A DNA stretch of 64,000 nucleotides from Aminobacterium colombiense DSM 12261 (GTDB taxonomy: Bacteria > Synergistota > Synergistia > Synergistales > Aminobacteriaceae): assembly GCF_000025885.1 (NCBI RefSeq), contig NC_014011.1, positions 1,116,001 to 1,180,000 of the forward strand, given 5' to 3'. Of this stretch, positions 36,606-44,491 are shown piece after piece. Position 1 is the stretch's first letter. The number at the start of each line of letters is the position of its first letter. The notes under the pieces are model-generated. The model ran no database searches and had not been told where the DNA came from. It saw only the letters and a program-made list of their open reading frames with translations. Made by a program: the position numbers and the translations under genes.

Positions 36606-36963
36606 TTTATTTGTACACCTCCACCCAACTGTAAACTTTAGTTTAATGACCCTAAAAATATTTAATGATTAAGTTATCGTTGTTTTACATTTAACCCCTT
36701 TTTCATAATTTTACCAAGGGAATCATCGCGGTCGGTTACCCGCCTTAGTCTTTTTCTCCAGGAAGGACCCAAAACCCCCTAAACCTGCTCAACAACGGGC
36801 TTTACGAAGGCCTTAAAGTTTCAGAAGTCCTCTTATATGAATCTGACATAACTTATGTTCTGTAACATTCGCCAACTACAACTTCGAGCCGCATGAACAC
36901 AGGCTTTGTTGCCAGTTATAAATGCCTTAATTTTGCGTTTATTAAAAAACTTATTTATATCGC
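36606..36963. other. Non-coding stretch upstream of the terminase genes; candidate packaging/operator region
   Basis: No gene seen. A palindrome TAAACT-TT-AGTTTA lies at 36632-36645, just before the terminase ribosome-binding site, and could be an operator. A GC-rich patch (GCGGTCGGTTACCCGC, about 36729-36744) has partial dyad symmetry in an otherwise AT-rich area. This is where cos-type phages keep the cohesive-end site. Both assignments are guesses. Confidence 0.35.
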
Positions 36964-37572
36964 TTATTTAATTCCCTGGAAGGTAACACTTTCATAGATA
37001 AAATCCTTCTGGACTTGATCAACGCAAATGTAGCGAAGCGTGTCCTTTGCTGAGTTGTGGCCATATATCTCTTGTATGGCAGCTATATCTTTTGTAGTTT
37101 TATAAGCCCAGTATCCCCATGTTTTACGTATAGTGTGTGTTCCTACTGATTCTTCTATTCCGCAGGCCTCTTTTGCCTCTTTAAGAATTGCGTACGCTGT
37201 TTGCCTGGTGATGCTTCTAAGACTTCCATCTTTGTTTCTCTTGCGTGAAATAAAAAGAGGATATTCCATCTCAGCTTCTTTAAAAGGTGTTAGATATTCT
37301 CTTAAAAAATCTCTGACGGGATTATTTATCTTTATGAGACGGGTTTTTCTTGTCTTGTTTTCTTTTATGTTTATGTGTGTTCGAATCTGCCTTCTGCCCC
37401 CAGGCTTTTCAACAAGAACATCTTTCACTTTTAGTTTTAGAAGATCCGTTATCCGCAACCCAACGTGTATTCCCATAAAAACCCAACCGTAATCTCTAAA
37501 ATTTTTCTTATGAAGATATTTGAGCATCGCTTTGATTTGTTTTCGATCTTTAAGCGGTTGAACTGTGTTCAT
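36964..37572 (-). CDS. Small tyrosine recombinase lacking the arm-binding domain
   Basis: 202 residues from an ATG coupled as ATGA to the gene upstream. The catalytic core is complete: Arg in GIHVGLRITDLL, HxxR as HTIRKTWG, His in IYGHNS and Tyr in TLRYI. The N-terminal DNA-binding domains of normal integrases are missing. Short recombinases of this kind are found next to terminase genes in several phage groups. Possible roles are dimer resolution or a switch in late expression; neither is shown here. Confidence 0.85.
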   Translation of the reverse strand: MNTVQPLKDRKQIKAMLKYLHKKNFRDYGWVFMGIHVGLRITDLLKLKVKDVLVEKPGGRRQIRTHINIKENKTRKTRLIKINNPVRDFLREYLTPFKEAEMEYPLFISRKRNKDGSLRSITRQTAYAILKEAKEACGIEESVGTHTIRKTWGYWAYKTTKDIAAIQEIYGHNSAKDTLRYICVDQVQKDFIYESVTFQGIK

Positions 37573-37772
37573 CGCCCACCACACGCCTGCCTTATTTTTT
37601 CTATTGACCACCTTCGTTTCGCCCTTCGTTCACACCACCGCCTCATCAATCGCACATCGCAAGGCTCTACAAGGGCAATAATCTCAGCACCAAAGGGGAT
37701 AGAGGAAATACGCGCGTTCGAAACTCCAATCCTTACGCGTTTGTGTTCAGGTATTCCCCATATGGCGAACAT
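37569..37772 (-). CDS. Small basic phage protein
   Basis: 67 residues from an ATG with GAGGTG six bases upstream. Arg-rich C-terminus (MRRWCERRAKRRWSIEKIR). It is translationally coupled to the recombinase. No family recognised. Confidence 0.6.
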   Translation of the reverse strand: MFAIWGIPEHKRVRIGVSNARISSIPFGAEIIALVEPCDVRLMRRWCERRAKRRWSIEKIRQACGGR

Positions 37773-37793
37773 CAGGCTCACCTCTCAATAAAA

Positions 37794-37822
37794 AAGGCCC
37801 CGACAGTTTCTGCCAGGGCCTT
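37794..37822 (-). terminator. Terminator between early and recombinase/late genes
   Basis: On the minus strand AAGGCCC and GGGCCTT form a stem around 15 bases that can pair further, followed by TTTTTATTG. Confidence 0.8.
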
Positions 37823-37927
37823 CCGTATTTATTTCCATACTACCATTTTAACAGTGTTTAAAAGATTATCAGCGGAACATCAAGGGAATATCAACGGATT
37901 ATCAGGGACTTTGAGTTCAAGGAATTA

Positions 37928-38164
37928 TTAGAGTTTTTGTTTTTTCTTTTCCTCCATCATCTTCTTTACTTTGTATTTTGCTATGAGTAGGTTGTGGGAA
38001 TAGTTAATTATTTTCCAGCACGTACGCACCGAACAGCTTACTGAGGCATACAAAGACACCCCAAACAAAAGGTGTAACGATGGGATATTGATCAAATCTA
38101 TTAATCCTATTCCTGCAACCCCCCATAATACGAGAAAGGTGTACTTTGTATTAAAAATCTCCAA
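37928..38164 (-). CDS. Small membrane protein
   Basis: 78 residues with two hydrophobic stretches (TFLVLWGVAGIGLIDLI and SLHLLFGVSLYASVSCS) and a Lys-rich tail. It overlaps the end of the previous gene by 14 bases. No family recognised. Confidence 0.6.
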   Translation of the reverse strand: MEIFNTKYTFLVLWGVAGIGLIDLINIPSLHLLFGVSLYASVSCSVRTCWKIINYSHNLLIAKYKVKKMMEEKKKQKL

Positions 38165-38645
38165 ACAACGCTATCTGGAAACCTCCTATCGCTTCGCGGG
38201 CTATCGTTACAGGCACCAATTTGCGACGACGCGTCACAGTTTTTGCATCAACTCCGTATTTACTTGCAATACGACACAACATGCTATCGTGAAGCCTTGA
38301 AGCTAGAGGGTTTGATACAAAGCGGATATGCTCAACAAATAGATTCCAATCTGACGGGAAAATTCTTCGAAAAGACTGAACTGCCTCGACAACGACATCC
38401 CACGACCCTAGTTTTTCTATAAACGAAATGATTGAATCTCCAACCGCTACCTGGTTGAAGAACCCATCGATGTTAACGCTCGCATCGACTCTTTCTATAT
38501 CTGGCACAGCCTGGATTGACTGGACTAGGCTCGCCCATTGCTGGGCGCTCAGAGGGGGCCGTTCGCCCAGGAGAATCATTAAACCTGACGGATGGTAGCT
38601 GACGAGTAGCTCTACTATAGCTGCGAGTTTATCTACTTCGTTCAT
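38151..38645 (-). CDS. Uncharacterised phage protein with C-terminal HTH-like motif
   Basis: 164 residues from an ATG with GGAGGG upstream; the open frame extends further back without a ribosome-binding site. The C-terminal part ASKYGVDAKTVTRRRKLVP looks like a helix-turn-helix. The rest is acidic and helical. Function unknown. Confidence 0.7.
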   Translation of the reverse strand: MNEVDKLAAIVELLVSYHPSGLMILLGERPPLSAQQWASLVQSIQAVPDIERVDASVNIDGFFNQVAVGDSIISFIEKLGSWDVVVEAVQSFRRIFPSDWNLFVEHIRFVSNPLASRLHDSMLCRIASKYGVDAKTVTRRRKLVPVTIAREAIGGFQIALFGDF

Positions 38646-38680
38646 ATTGGCCCTCCTCTGGTTTGTATTTGATTTATTTT

Positions 38681-38740
38681 TTAGCTGACTAGAGCCCACA
38701 AAGCGGCAAAGATAGGCGTTAAAACACTTGCAAGCTTCAT
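38681..38740 (-). CDS. Possible 19-residue hydrophobic peptide
   Basis: MKLASVLTPIFAALWALVS is a single hydrophobic segment. It starts 2 bases after the previous small gene stops. The Shine-Dalgarno is weak, so this could be chance. Confidence 0.25.
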   Translation of the reverse strand: MKLASVLTPIFAALWALVS

Positions 38741-38742
38741 GC

Positions 38743-38844
38743 CTAGGAAAATGTTGCCTTATGATCATAAATAGTTCCAATGACAGTGTAAGCAATACTT
38801 AAACTTGCCCATGACTTTAGCATGATGATTAAAACCTTAGCCAT
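38743..38844 (-). CDS. Small hydrophobic protein (33 aa)
   Basis: ATG with AGGAGGG six bases upstream. The product MAKVLIIMLKSWASLSIAYT... has one membrane-like segment. It overlaps the end of the Lar-like gene by 8 bases. No family recognised. Confidence 0.45.
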   Translation of the reverse strand: MAKVLIIMLKSWASLSIAYTVIGTIYDHKATFS

Positions 38845-39028
38845 TTCCAGCCCTCCTATCCCAGAGACTCCATGCTATATCGTATTCTTTGGCAGCCTTA
38901 ATTCTGGCCTTACAAGCCATACAGTAGACATTAAAAACACAGTACTCTTCCACTTTGCTCAGAGATATTTTTTGTTTGCAAATTTTTGCCTCCCCCCCGC
39001 AGAACGGGCAGGGTTTGTGGTCACTCAT
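38837..39028 (-). CDS. Lar-like zinc-ribbon protein
   Basis: 63 residues from an ATG with GAGGTG upstream. The start HKPCPFCGGEAKICKQ, followed by a second Cys pair (CMACKARIKA) and WDRRAG end, is the Lar/restriction-alleviation zinc-ribbon pattern common in phages. Lar proteins can modulate host restriction; the function here is not shown. Confidence 0.75.
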   Translation of the reverse strand: MSDHKPCPFCGGEAKICKQKISLSKVEEYCVFNVYCMACKARIKAAKEYDIAWSLWDRRAGNG

Positions 39029-39033
39029 CGTTC

Positions 39034-39252
39034 TCACCTCACTATTCCATTTCGCCACGCCCAGACCGCCAGCTCAAACCGAGACGTGATCTCAAGTTTT
39101 ACTAGAATCTGACAGGCATGATGTTTCACTGTTTTATACGAAATGCCCAACATTGTAGCTATGTCTACATACAACAGCCCTTGTTTTGTGATGAGAAAAA
39201 ATATTTCTTTCTCGCGTGGTGTGAGCTCAAAAAGGGGATCACGTCTACGCAT
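39034..39252 (-). CDS. LuxR-type HTH regulator
   Basis: 72 residues, essentially a lone GerE domain: LTPREKEIFFLITKQGLLYVDIATMLGISYKTVKHHA. It overlaps the DnaC-like stop by 8 bases. It may control phage gene expression. No receiver or sensor domain is attached. Confidence 0.85.
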   Translation of the reverse strand: MRRRDPLFELTPREKEIFFLITKQGLLYVDIATMLGISYKTVKHHACQILVKLEITSRFELAVWAWRNGIVR

Positions 39253-40177
39253 TGCGATTTCTTCCTACAGGCAGCTTCTGCTGAACGTTTTTACGCGTTC
39301 TGAAATCCCGTGCCTTGATAAACAGGGGCTGCGCCATCTCTGTAAGCCTGGAAACGATTCTCGTACCGTGTTCTCCTAACATTTCTTTCAGCTGCGACAT
39401 TGAACATGCATTTGTAGTAATAATCGTTTGCTTTCCAGACCTGTATCGAGCGTCGATGAGGGAAAAAAGTCGCTCGTCTACCCAGCTTTTATCTTTTCGT
39501 TGTGCCCCTAAATCATCGATGGCCACACAATCGGCATCTTTTACGGCCTGCTGAATCTTGTACGCCGTTCCTTCGTCAAACCCCGCTCGAATTTCGTCTA
39601 GAATTTCAACCACTGGCACAAAAACAGCGCTTTTTCCCTTGGCGGTAAGCTCTTGAATCATTGCAATGGCCAGGTGTGTCTTCCCTACTCCTGTTCCCCC
39701 GCCTAAAATAAGAGAGCTTCCATCTTCCACGCACGCCATGGCTAGGCCCTTTGCCGTTCTGATCACAGGATCGCCAACAGTCTGGAATGTCTCGAAACTG
39801 CAGCGCTCCATGGCATCTGGAATCTTGCTCGTCTTAATCAGCTGCTCTGTCTTTTTCTGCAGCTCATGTTTCTCACGATCGCTGCAGTTTCCAATCCCTG
39901 CCACCAAAACCTGCCGGCCGAAGAGACTTTCCCCCGAAACAGCCCAGCGCAGCCCGCGGTATTTGCATGCGCCAAGGCCAGGACAATTTGCGCAGTAGCC
40001 CTCTTGCTCCATCGCAGCTAGAAAATCAACTGTTGAGCCGTATAAATCTGACTGTTTTAAAAATGGGTCATTGAGAAGGCGGCGAACGTAATCAAGGGCT
40101 CTTTCTCGCGACTGCTCTAAGGCGTGGGGCTGGTACGCTGACAAAAGAACATCGATACTCCTTGCCGCTTCCGTCAT
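39245..40177 (-). CDS. DnaC-like helicase-loading ATPase
   Basis: 310 residues. A Cys cluster (CANCPGLGACKYRG) precedes an AAA+ domain with P-loop GGGTGVGKTHLA and Walker B VAIDDLGAQ. Similar to DnaC/DnaI-type loaders of phages. It follows the replication-initiator gene with a 4-base overlap, the usual arrangement. Confidence 0.9.
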   Translation of the reverse strand: MTEAARSIDVLLSAYQPHALEQSRERALDYVRRLLNDPFLKQSDLYGSTVDFLAAMEQEGYCANCPGLGACKYRGLRWAVSGESLFGRQVLVAGIGNCSDREKHELQKKTEQLIKTSKIPDAMERCSFETFQTVGDPVIRTAKGLAMACVEDGSSLILGGGTGVGKTHLAIAMIQELTAKGKSAVFVPVVEILDEIRAGFDEGTAYKIQQAVKDADCVAIDDLGAQRKDKSWVDERLFSLIDARYRSGKQTIITTNACSMSQLKEMLGEHGTRIVSRLTEMAQPLFIKARDFRTRKNVQQKLPVGRNRNA

Positions 40178-41052
40178 GGCTCAGGCTCACCTCCATATTT
40201 TTCAATAAGAGCTGCCTGTTGCTGTTTTTCCCACTCTTTGAGATCCGCTGCCCGTTGCTCTTCGTAGGGATCTTTGACTTGTGTTTTTCGTGCCTTTGAT
40301 TTGCTTTTCCCCGAAGTCTGGTATTTCAAACTCTCGTAGATATATTCAAGAGTGAGAGTGCTCAGCAGCCTTTTCTTTTTCTCGTACCTGGCAACAGCCT
40401 TCCCAATCTCTTGGTTCACCCGCGCGGGGACATGGATTTTTTCGAGGGTTTTGACTGCGAAAAGCTCTCCTGAAGTGATTCCCTTTCTGCCCGTTTTGAG
40501 CAAGAAATATTCCACGGACGGGCGCATCACCTGTGGAACATCGTCAATATCAACGAATTCTGTATTTTCCTGCTCTGCTATTTCGTTGTTTTCCTGTGAC
40601 GGAAGATCCTCGTCAGAGGGCTTTTCTTCCTTCTCTGAAAGAGAAGTATATAGTTCATATGGTTCTAGTTCCGGTACTACGTTTGGTGCACCCCCCTGGT
40701 GCACCTCCTGCACCCCTGCATGTGGTGCACCCCTTCTATGACCGATAATGACATATTCCGAAGACAACTGCTGCTTCTCTTTATATCGAGCGTTACGTTC
40801 TAAATACCCTTTCGCCTCAAGAGTTTTCAGGCTCTCTTGTACTGCACGAATCGAGCACCCCGCATTTTCTGCTATAGTGGCCACTTTCGGAAAGCACTTC
40901 CTGCCATTTACAGAGGCAAAGGTGCAAAGAACCGCGTAAACTGTCTTGTCAACAGGGGAAAGGTTTTTATCTTGAATAACGCAAATATCTACACAAGCCC
41001 ACCAAAAATCACGGCCATCATTCAGCAGTGTTTGATCTGCCACTTTCTTCAC
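40174..41052 (-). CDS. Phage replication initiator (winged helix)
   Basis: 292 residues. The N-terminal winged-helix (LSPVDKTVYAVLCTFASVNGRKCFPKVATIAENAGCSIRAVQESLKTLEAKGYL) matches HTH_36 domains of phage replisome organisers. The C-terminal part is charged and helical. It likely binds the phage origin, which may be inside its own gene. Confidence 0.82.
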   Translation of the reverse strand: MKKVADQTLLNDGRDFWWACVDICVIQDKNLSPVDKTVYAVLCTFASVNGRKCFPKVATIAENAGCSIRAVQESLKTLEAKGYLERNARYKEKQQLSSEYVIIGHRRGAPHAGVQEVHQGGAPNVVPELEPYELYTSLSEKEEKPSDEDLPSQENNEIAEQENTEFVDIDDVPQVMRPSVEYFLLKTGRKGITSGELFAVKTLEKIHVPARVNQEIGKAVARYEKKKRLLSTLTLEYIYESLKYQTSGKSKSKARKTQVKDPYEEQRAADLKEWEKQQQAALIEKYGGEPEP

Positions 41053-41072
41053 CTCTTCTTTTGCATGTTTCC

Positions 41073-41510
41073 TTACTCGCCCCTCACCCCTGTACTGCCA
41101 AAACCGCCCTCTCCACGCTCGGTTTCATCCAGTGCATCTACAACTACAAAGCCGGGCAGTTTCACTTTGAGAATAACAAGCTGAGCTAGCCGATCTCCAC
41201 GCTGTATGGCAAAGGGTTTCATACCATCGTTCCGAAGAGGAAGCATTACTTCCCCACGATACTGGTGATCTATAACGCCTACTCCGTTACAGAGGCGTAT
41301 TCCGTGCTTATAGGCCAAACCGCTCCTGGGAAAAATAAAACCTCCATATTGATACGGAATGGCGATCTTAAAGCCTGCCGGAATGTTGCAAGCTTCCCCG
41401 GGTTGAATAACAACATCTACAGCACTTTTAATGTCTGCACCAGCGTCGCCGGTATTTTTTCTTTTTGGTATAAAAAGTTCGTCCTCAACAACGATTCTAA
41501 GATTGTCCAT
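41073..41510 (-). CDS. dut: dUTPase
   Basis: 145 residues, the usual trimeric dUTPase length. The motifs are present in order: GDAGADIKSA (I), PRSGLAYKHG (II), GVGVIDHQYRGEV (III), RGDRLAQLVI (IV) and RGEGGFGSTG (V). It hydrolyses dUTP and keeps uracil out of phage DNA. Confidence 0.95.
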   Translation of the reverse strand: MDNLRIVVEDELFIPKRKNTGDAGADIKSAVDVVIQPGEACNIPAGFKIAIPYQYGGFIFPRSGLAYKHGIRLCNGVGVIDHQYRGEVMLPLRNDGMKPFAIQRGDRLAQLVILKVKLPGFVVVDALDETERGEGGFGSTGVRGE

Positions 41511-41522
41511 AGTTAAACCTCC

Positions 41523-41612
41523 TCAGGCTTTACGCATCTCAAGAAAAGTTTGGCCAGTTTTGTCTTTATATTTCCCTACGGCAGCGAAAATTTCATATTC
41601 TACGCTAGGCAT
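41523..41612 (-). CDS. Possible 29-residue protein
   Basis: Product MPSVEYEIFAAVGKYKDKTG... starts inside the end of the deoxyribosyltransferase-like gene, with AAAGGA nine bases upstream, and ends 12 bases before dut. No family recognised. Confidence 0.4.
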   Translation of the reverse strand: MPSVEYEIFAAVGKYKDKTGQTFLEMRKA

Positions 41613-41959
41613 TCGTACAAATCCTTTGTTTCGCTGCCATGAAAGATAATGGGGATATTCAACTTCTTAGCATGTTCTATCTCAATTTTGCAGCCTTCGG
41701 AGTTTTCCCAGTCGCCGAATACCCAAATCTCATCTGCCAAAGACAGCATCTTGCGACACTGGCCTAAAACCCATTTTTGATCTCCAACGGCTGAAACAAA
41801 ACTAAAGGCGTGGACTGGAGAAAGAATCAGAATATCTTTGTTTTCTACAATCGCAGAGAGGTTCTGGCATATGGTGTCTACAGTGATGTTGTTCTCAAAA
41901 ACAGTTTCTATATCAGCGTTTTTACCTCGCAGTGGATGAGCTATATAAATTTTTTTCAT
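41600..41959 (-). CDS. Nucleoside 2-deoxyribosyltransferase-like protein (DUF4406 type)
   Basis: 119 residues. It has KKIYIAHPLRG at the start, ILSPVHAFSF, and SLADEIWVFGDWENSEGCKIEIEHAKKLNIPI. This pattern is shared by the DUF4406 / nucleoside deoxyribosyltransferase-like fold. Next to dut it probably acts in nucleotide metabolism, as inference. Confidence 0.75.
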   Translation of the reverse strand: MKKIYIAHPLRGKNADIETVFENNITVDTICQNLSAIVENKDILILSPVHAFSFVSAVGDQKWVLGQCRKMLSLADEIWVFGDWENSEGCKIEIEHAKKLNIPIIFHGSETKDLYECLA

Positions 41960-41969
41960 GTGATCACCT

Positions 41970-42113
41970 TTACCCTAACCATTGTTGTTGTTTTATTTCC
42001 CCTATCTGGGGAAGCTTTGTTTTCTGCTCAAACACACCTTCTCTTACAAGGCACGTGAAAACACCTGCTATAAAAGCGAGTAATAGAACAAGCTTTTTTA
42101 TGCCTGGCCTCAT
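41970..42113 (-). CDS. Small single-pass membrane protein (47 aa)
   Basis: ATG with AAGGAAGTG upstream. MRPGIKKLVLLLAFIAGVFT carries one hydrophobic segment followed by a polar tail rich in Gln. No family recognised. Confidence 0.5.
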   Translation of the reverse strand: MRPGIKKLVLLLAFIAGVFTCLVREGVFEQKTKLPQIGEIKQQQWLG

Positions 42114-42178
42114 ATCGTCACTTCCTTATGCTAAAATGAGGCCGGGAGTTGCTGCTCCCAGCCTTGAGCTTCGCGATG

Positions 42179-42196
42179 CCCGACCGAAAGGTCGGG
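42179..42196. repeat. Perfect 7-bp hairpin
   Basis: CCCGACC-GAAA-GGTCGGG lies between two phage genes. There is no T-run, so this is not a standard terminator. It may be a structural RNA element or operator. Confidence 0.5.
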
Positions 42197-42216
42197 TCTA
42201 TTTATTTGCAAGTTTC

Positions 42217-42990
42217 TCATGCCGACACCTCGTTCAGAAATATATTTGCAAAGTATATTTGCCCCTTCCCGGTTACCTTTGGCGTTCTGGTAATTCTCAC
42301 GCTCCCATCAGGATTATTAATGGTTCGCTCTTTGATCTCAAACAGCCCCAGCTCCATGGCCCGTTGGGTAGGCATGTTTCTGCTGCTTCCGGACTTTATG
42401 AGATAGCCTCTGCGTCTCAGCCAATCAAACAACCTGTTCTGCCCCATCTGAATGCCGTTTTGACGTAATAATTTAGCTAGATCTCCTACAAGAATTGACG
42501 TATGTGACGCCGAAACACTCTCAGCAAAGATCACTTTTGGAGCATCTTCCCTCACCTTCGAAGCAAGTCGCAACCGTTGCTCACGTTCTTTTTTAAGGTC
42601 AGTCGCCAACCGGATAATCGTGTCAGGGTTGCATAAAACTTCTTCTATTTTTTGTGGAGTTAGGTAGGCGCTATGCTTGCGTATGGCGGGAAGAACTTCT
42701 TCTGTAACCCAGTCTTGAAACCTTACGGCCGAAGGAAGCTTTGAACGTAATACCAGGGAATAAAGACCTGGCTCAGATATAACCGAGGTAAGTTGATTTC
42801 GTCCCATGGCGTCGGGAATTGCGACAGCATCTCTATGTTTAATTCTGACGTGATTGTTTACAGCGTCCCTTGCATTGCTGTATCCCAACACATCACATAC
42901 GTCCCTGGCAACCCACCACGGATTCCCCGCCTCATCAATGCGCACCCGCACATCTTGATTCTCGAACTCAAAGATCTGTAGCCCCTTCAT
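42217..42990 (-). CDS. Phage antirepressor (Bro-N + KilAC)
   Basis: 257 residues. The N-terminal Bro-N domain has WWVARDVCDVLGYSNARDAV and SEPGLYSLVLRSKLPSAVRFQDWVTEEVLPAIR. The C-terminal KilAC part has LLRQNGIQMGQNRLFDWLRRRGYL. Such proteins oppose the lysogeny repressor. The start is coupled as ATGA to the small gene upstream. Confidence 0.93.
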   Translation of the reverse strand: MKGLQIFEFENQDVRVRIDEAGNPWWVARDVCDVLGYSNARDAVNNHVRIKHRDAVAIPDAMGRNQLTSVISEPGLYSLVLRSKLPSAVRFQDWVTEEVLPAIRKHSAYLTPQKIEEVLCNPDTIIRLATDLKKEREQRLRLASKVREDAPKVIFAESVSASHTSILVGDLAKLLRQNGIQMGQNRLFDWLRRRGYLIKSGSSRNMPTQRAMELGLFEIKERTINNPDGSVRITRTPKVTGKGQIYFANIFLNEVSA

Positions 42991-43142
42991 CCACTCACCT
43001 CCTTACGGAGTATTGCGCAAGCTTCTGATATGGCTGCTCTTGCCCTGGCGTTCTCTTCGGTTCGTTGTAAAATTACCCCCTTAAGTTTTTGGCCTCGATA
43101 ATTTAACAATCTAACGACGGCTTCATTGACTTCTAGCTTCAT
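42987..43142 (-). CDS. Small phage protein (51 aa)
   Basis: MKLEVNEAVVRLLNYRGQKL... runs to a TGA that overlaps the antirepressor ATG, and its own start overlaps the upstream stop. The chain of ATGA junctions argues for real translation. Helical; no family recognised. Confidence 0.65.
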   Translation of the reverse strand: MKLEVNEAVVRLLNYRGQKLKGVILQRTEENARARAAISEACAILRKEVSG

Positions 43143-43339
43143 GCCTGACACACCTTCACCGCCTTGGCTTCGAGGTAAATCAGGTGGAGGATCTCCTTCC
43201 TGATTCTCCGTTTGCTTTCAAGGTCATTGAATCTCTTGTGGTTCCTGGAAGCATGGTCAACGTGAGCTCGTTGAAGCTCTATGGCATCGCTTAAATCTGT
43301 CAAATTTCTTTCTTTCGAAAGCCACACCACCTCAACCAT
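43139..43339 (-). CDS. Small phage protein (66 aa)
   Basis: Helical and charged (RAHVDHASRNHKRFNDLESKRRIRKEIL). It is coupled to neighbours by 4-base overlap downstream and a 2-base gap upstream. No family recognised. Confidence 0.65.
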   Translation of the reverse strand: MVEVVWLSKERNLTDLSDAIELQRAHVDHASRNHKRFNDLESKRRIRKEILHLIYLEAKAVKVCQA

Positions 43340-43341
43340 TG

Positions 43342-43566
43342 CTATGCCTCTTCCACGAAAGCTGAAAGTTTTTGAACGTCTCTGATTGATATATCTTGAT
43401 ATCTTGCGCTGAGCCTTTTCCGCTCATCAGCCCCGCAAATGGCGCTGAGAAGACTGGATGCCTCCCTTTTCGCGAACCAGATTCCCTTGAAATAATATGG
43501 ACCGCTGACTACTCCAGACTTAGCGAGCAGTTCAAAAAACTTTCTTGTTGAATGTTTAAGAAACAT
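43342..43566 (-). CDS. Small phage protein (74 aa)
   Basis: ATG with GGGAGGG upstream. MFLKHSTRKFFELLAKSGVV... is basic and helical. It overlaps the previous gene by 11 bases. An extended reading from an upstream start would overlap that gene by 83 bases and is unlikely. No family recognised. Confidence 0.65.
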   Translation of the reverse strand: MFLKHSTRKFFELLAKSGVVSGPYYFKGIWFAKREASSLLSAICGADERKRLSARYQDISIRDVQKLSAFVEEA

Positions 43567-43831
43567 TTTCTTCTGCCCTCCCAAATTTTGTTTTCCATCT
43601 GTAACGCACCATGCGCCCTCCGCCATACAAAACATCAACGCGATCTTGTTCTTTCATACGTTGCAAGGTGGAACGCGCAACCCCGTAATACGCACAAAAG
43701 TCTTTTGCAGTAAGCCAGGTTGGTTCTATTTTTTCAGTTGGAGGCTCCGGCTGTAGTTTTGAAACAGCCGCGCTGACAGCCTTCTGCACTTCGACCTGTA
43801 CAAGCTTTTTTATGTGCTCATCTATGCCCAC
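43556..43831 (-). CDS. Small HTH (excisionase/MerR-like) protein
   Basis: 91 residues from a GTG with GGGAGGGGG upstream. WLTAKDFCAYYGVARSTLQRMKEQDRVDVLYGGGRMVRY is the pattern of single-domain helix-turn-helix proteins such as excisionases. It could direct excision or early control. Confidence 0.72.
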   Translation of the reverse strand: MGIDEHIKKLVQVEVQKAVSAAVSKLQPEPPTEKIEPTWLTAKDFCAYYGVARSTLQRMKEQDRVDVLYGGGRMVRYRWKTKFGRAEENVS

Positions 43832-44021
43832 GCCACAACCCCCTCCCTTCTCTTATCGCACACCATCTTGGCGATCGTAGGGGCCTCATGGCGAACTCGC
43901 GCTACTCCCCTTCCGCTCGGTATGCCGTCTCTCTATTGCAGGCCTGAAACGGTTCGGCCTCCGAATTGTCAAGGTGCCTACCTATATCAGTGTGCTGATG
44001 TCGCTCAAAAAACAAAAAGTG
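43832..44021. other. Region with weak small open frames
   Basis: On the minus strand two very short frames (about 28 and 23 codons) are chained by ATGA overlaps, the first from a poorly placed TTG. I see no strong ribosome-binding site or recognisable product. Confidence 0.3.
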
Positions 44022-44318
44022 TTAAATATTTTCTGCCCGCTTTACTTTTATTCTTGAAAGAATCTCAATGTACTTCCCGAGAGCGCATATAGCGTTTATA
44101 AACTGAATACCTTTCTCTGAGTTTGCTTCTCCATTTGCTAAAAGGTCTTGAAATATTACTGTTACCTCTTCCGGGGTGTCACAGGTTTTATAAAGTATCT
44201 GAACTGCTTGGATTGCCTCCGCAAGATCATTTATTCGATGGAAGCTGAAGCCGCTGAGCTCTCTTTCCTGCGGAGGGGTGTAGGGTTTCCGTATAAAATG
44301 GAGTAAAGATATCCGGTC
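44022..44318 (-). other. Open frame of 98 codons without a standard start, overlapping the XRE gene
   Basis: The frame reads ...ELSGFSFHRINDLAEAIQ, then AVQILYKTCDTPEEVTVIFQ and on to KVKRAENI. It looks protein-like (helical, balanced composition) yet contains no ATG, GTG or TTG. It is the -1 frame of the XRE gene. A sequence A AAC CCT in the XRE frame (near codons 70-71) would allow a -1 shift into it. It could be a frameshifted tail, an AUA start or a relic. Confidence 0.4.
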
Positions 44319-44491
44319 TCAAAACCAAGTGTTTGTTCAAGTGCAGCTATATTTTTAGCATCTGTAGGAGGATACTTTTCTTTTTCCCAATCACACACGG
44401 TAGTTCGTGTACACCCTACTTTTCTACTCAAACCCTCTTGAGTTAGCCCCATACGCAACCTAGATGTCTTTATTATTTCACCAAATCCCAT
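44231..44491 (-). CDS. XRE-family regulator (Cro-like)
   Basis: 86 residues. The helix-turn-helix is IIKTSRLRMGLTQEGLSRKVGCTRTTVCDWEKEK. It is the first gene of the leftward early operon and faces the repressor gene across the 150-base control region, the position of Cro. AAGGAGG precedes the ATG. Confidence 0.85.
   Translation of the reverse strand: MGFGEIIKTSRLRMGLTQEGLSRKVGCTRTTVCDWEKEKYPPTDAKNIAALEQTLGFETGYLYSILYGNPTPLRRKESSAASASIE

Noticed and set aside
36729-36744. Firm cos site
   Set aside because: Only a short GC-rich patch with partial dyad symmetry near the terminase; not enough to call cohesive ends.
36606-36963. DGR template repeat or reverse transcriptase relic
   Set aside because: No stretch resembles the fibre variable region on either strand, and no reverse-transcriptase motif is found.
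42121-42200. CRISPR-like repeats near the 7-bp hairpin
   Set aside because: Only single hairpins are present, without regularly spaced direct repeats.
43814-44092. Plus-strand frame of 92 codons
   Set aside because: It opposes the direction of the surrounding operon, overlaps two minus-strand frames, has no ribosome-binding site and a Pro/Leu-rich composition typical of an antisense shadow.
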